Assembly: GCA_017625835.1 (NCBI GenBank)
Contig: JAGAKF010000064.1
Coordinates: forward strand, 1 to 64,000
Length of the DNA: 64,000 bases
Source: Clostridia bacterium
Lineage (GTDB): Bacteria; Bacillota; Clostridia; Oscillospirales; Acutalibacteraceae
Direction of reading: 5' to 3'
Positions 63,055-64,000 of the stretch are shown here, piece after piece. Under the pieces are notes generated by a model. The model ran no database searches, had not been told where the DNA came from, and was given only the letters and a program-made list of their open reading frames with translations. Every line of letters starts with the position of its first letter. Positions within the stretch are counted from its first letter, which is position 1. The position numbers and the translations under genes were made by a program.

Positions 63055-64000
63055 TACCGTGCTGAGATTTTCAAACTCAGCACTTCTTTTTTTGTCTGCA
63101 AGGCTTGAGTACGAGAAAAAAGCAACTCCGTATGCAGAAGTACTATTCTTAACAAGCTCGAGCTGCCTATCTATAATCCCGTTTCCTGCTTTCCACTCTT
63201 CATTTTCGTTTACCCTGTATGCGCCCAAGCCGAAAATCATCTTTATTTCGTCGTTTTTATAGATTTTTTCCCATTGTTTCAACGCTTTATCAAAAGGCAG
63301 AACCTTACTTTCAAAACCGTAGTAAAGCTGTGGAATGATCCAGTCGGCATACCCTGTCTGCGAACACCAGAGCCTGACATCTGCAAACTGCTGCTCGTAA
63401 TTATTCTGAATATTCCCTGCAGGACTTACAGAGAATATGCAATTCTCATCTTCGATTTTTACTACATTATACAGTTGAGCAACAAAGGCAGAAATAAGGT
63501 TCAGTCTCCATTCGTTCAGCTTAAGTTTTCCGCCGTCATCTTTATATTCTTTATAATACGCCTTATCTACCTTTTCGTCAGTTGCAGGATAAAAATAGTC
63601 ATCAATATGAATTCCGTCAACATCGTAGTTTCTGATTATCTCACGTACACCGTCAAAAACAAGCTTCTGAGCATTAATCGACGCGGGTGAAAAATATATA
63701 CCGTTATTGACAAAGACGACATCAGTTGTTTTCTTTTCTATCCACTCGACAGCAGGATGACCGTCCGCAAGATTTGTTACGTCATCGTCAAAAGCAATTC
63801 TGAATGGATTTATCCAGGCATGCAGAGACAGATTACGCTCGTGAGCTTCTTCAATACAGATACTTAAAGGATCGTACGAAACCGCTTTGCCCTGCTCCCC
63901 TGTCAGATAGTAAGTCCAGGGAAAAATATCGGACTTATAAAAGCTGTCGGCACAAGGTCTGACCTGCAGAAACACGGTATTAATCTCTAAAGAAACACAG
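63046..64000 (-). CDS. DUF187/YddW-type glycosyl hydrolase, 5' end outside the window
   Basis: At least 318 codons, open to the window edge at 64000, so the N terminus is missing. The visible part is the TIM-barrel of the GHL10/DUF187 family: NTVFLQVRPCADSFYKSD, AWINPFR near the start and DGIHIDDYFYP near the middle (likely catalytic acids), then PQLYYGFES. These are exported enzymes that act on peptidoglycan or glycans; a signal peptide would lie outside. Its last 9 nt overlap the end of the convergent PF06541 gene. Confidence 0.88.
   Translation of the reverse strand, partial: CVSLEINTVFLQVRPCADSFYKSDIFPWTYYLTGEQGKAVSYDPLSICIEEAHERNLSLHAWINPFRIAFDDDVTNLADGHPAVEWIEKKTTDVVFVNNGIYFSPASINAQKLVFDGVREIIRNYDVDGIHIDDYFYPATDEKVDKAYYKEYKDDGGKLKLNEWRLNLISAFVAQLYNVVKIEDENCIFSVSPAGNIQNNYEQQFADVRLWCSQTGYADWIIPQLYYGFESKVLPFDKALKQWEKIYKNDEIKMIFGLGAYRVNENEEWKAGNGIIDRQLELVKNSTSAYGVAFFSYSSLADKKRSAEFENLSTVLS
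63059..63093 (+). terminator. terminator inside the 3' end of the DUF187 gene
   Basis: 8-bp stem GTGCTGAG/CTCAGCAC, 9-nt loop, then TTCTTTTTTT on the plus strand. It serves the PF06541 gene and lies inside the convergent coding sequence. Confidence 0.85.

Overview
The window reads as chromosome of a spore-forming, low-to-moderate GC member of the Clostridia, most like the Oscillospirales/Ruminococcaceae group of gut anaerobes. The evidence is the spoIIAA-spoIIAB-sigF operon, SpoIID, a BofA-like protein, RicT, a DarA c-di-AMP receptor, a T-box before valS, and the plant-sugar genes (hexuronate catabolism, two GH2 enzymes). No phage, plasmid, insertion sequence, rRNA, tRNA or CRISPR array was seen. 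This taxonomic placement is inferred from gene content only.

Layout. Positions 16-10935 (minus strand) hold a compact run. Transcription enters at about 10.97 kb with a TIM-barrel/Gfo-Idh-MocA fusion, a second Gfo/Idh/MocA dehydrogenase, mannonate dehydratase, an SDR reductase, a glycosyltransferase, a KDG kinase and a KDPG aldolase. Together the uxuA-uxuB-kdgK-eda core turns fructuronate into pyruvate plus glyceraldehyde-3-phosphate. The run continues into obg, mrnC, a YitT-type membrane protein and a small secreted or anchored protein. Positions 11.1-14.6 kb (minus) carry trmN6-rsmI-membrane protein, a 2[4Fe-4S] ferredoxin and SpoIID. Positions 14.7-24.97 kb (mostly plus) carry citrate synthase, membrane proteins, a QueG-like protein, darA, holB, ricT, a BaiN-type flavoprotein (minus), a DUF2508-bofA pair, a phosphoesterase, thyA and folA. 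Positions 25.0-28.05 kb (minus) are a glycosyltransferase cluster.

Positions 28.2-35.0 kb hold metG-tatD, DUF4364, a PHP phosphatase, DUF378, a phosphoesterase and CorA. Positions 35.0-48.2 kb (minus) hold proBAC, an amidohydrolase, the sigF operon, folC, valS with its T-box, a TetR regulator, a DapA-family lyase, GDPD and YlmH. Positions 48.3-53.1 kb (plus) are two GH2 glycosidases, facing a secreted beta-helix protein. A two-component system occupies 55.4-58.5 kb. Positions 58.6-60.5 kb carry a YwlE-type phosphatase fused to a RimI acetyltransferase, followed by tsaD. The end holds DUF1292, a probable 6S RNA, two proteins of unknown role and a truncated DUF187-type glycosyl hydrolase.

The most striking object is an apparently uncharacterised minus-strand RNA gene at about 61220-60583. 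It has its own near-perfect sigma-A promoter (TTGACA, 17 bp, TAATAT) and a strong intrinsic terminator, about 638 nt apart. It holds no conventional gene. Instead it contains a 5' GC-richer, hairpin-rich domain followed by seven or eight degenerate copies of a core of about 19 nt (consensus GAGUGAGUCCUAUGUACAU), spaced about 50 nt apart. A different small AT-rich hairpin sits in six of the gaps. In four copies the core forms a Shine-Dalgarno-like purine run, an AUG, two codons and a stop. It could be a protein or ribosome sponge, a multi-site antisense RNA, or a member of a large structured RNA class that cannot be identified without a covariance-model search.
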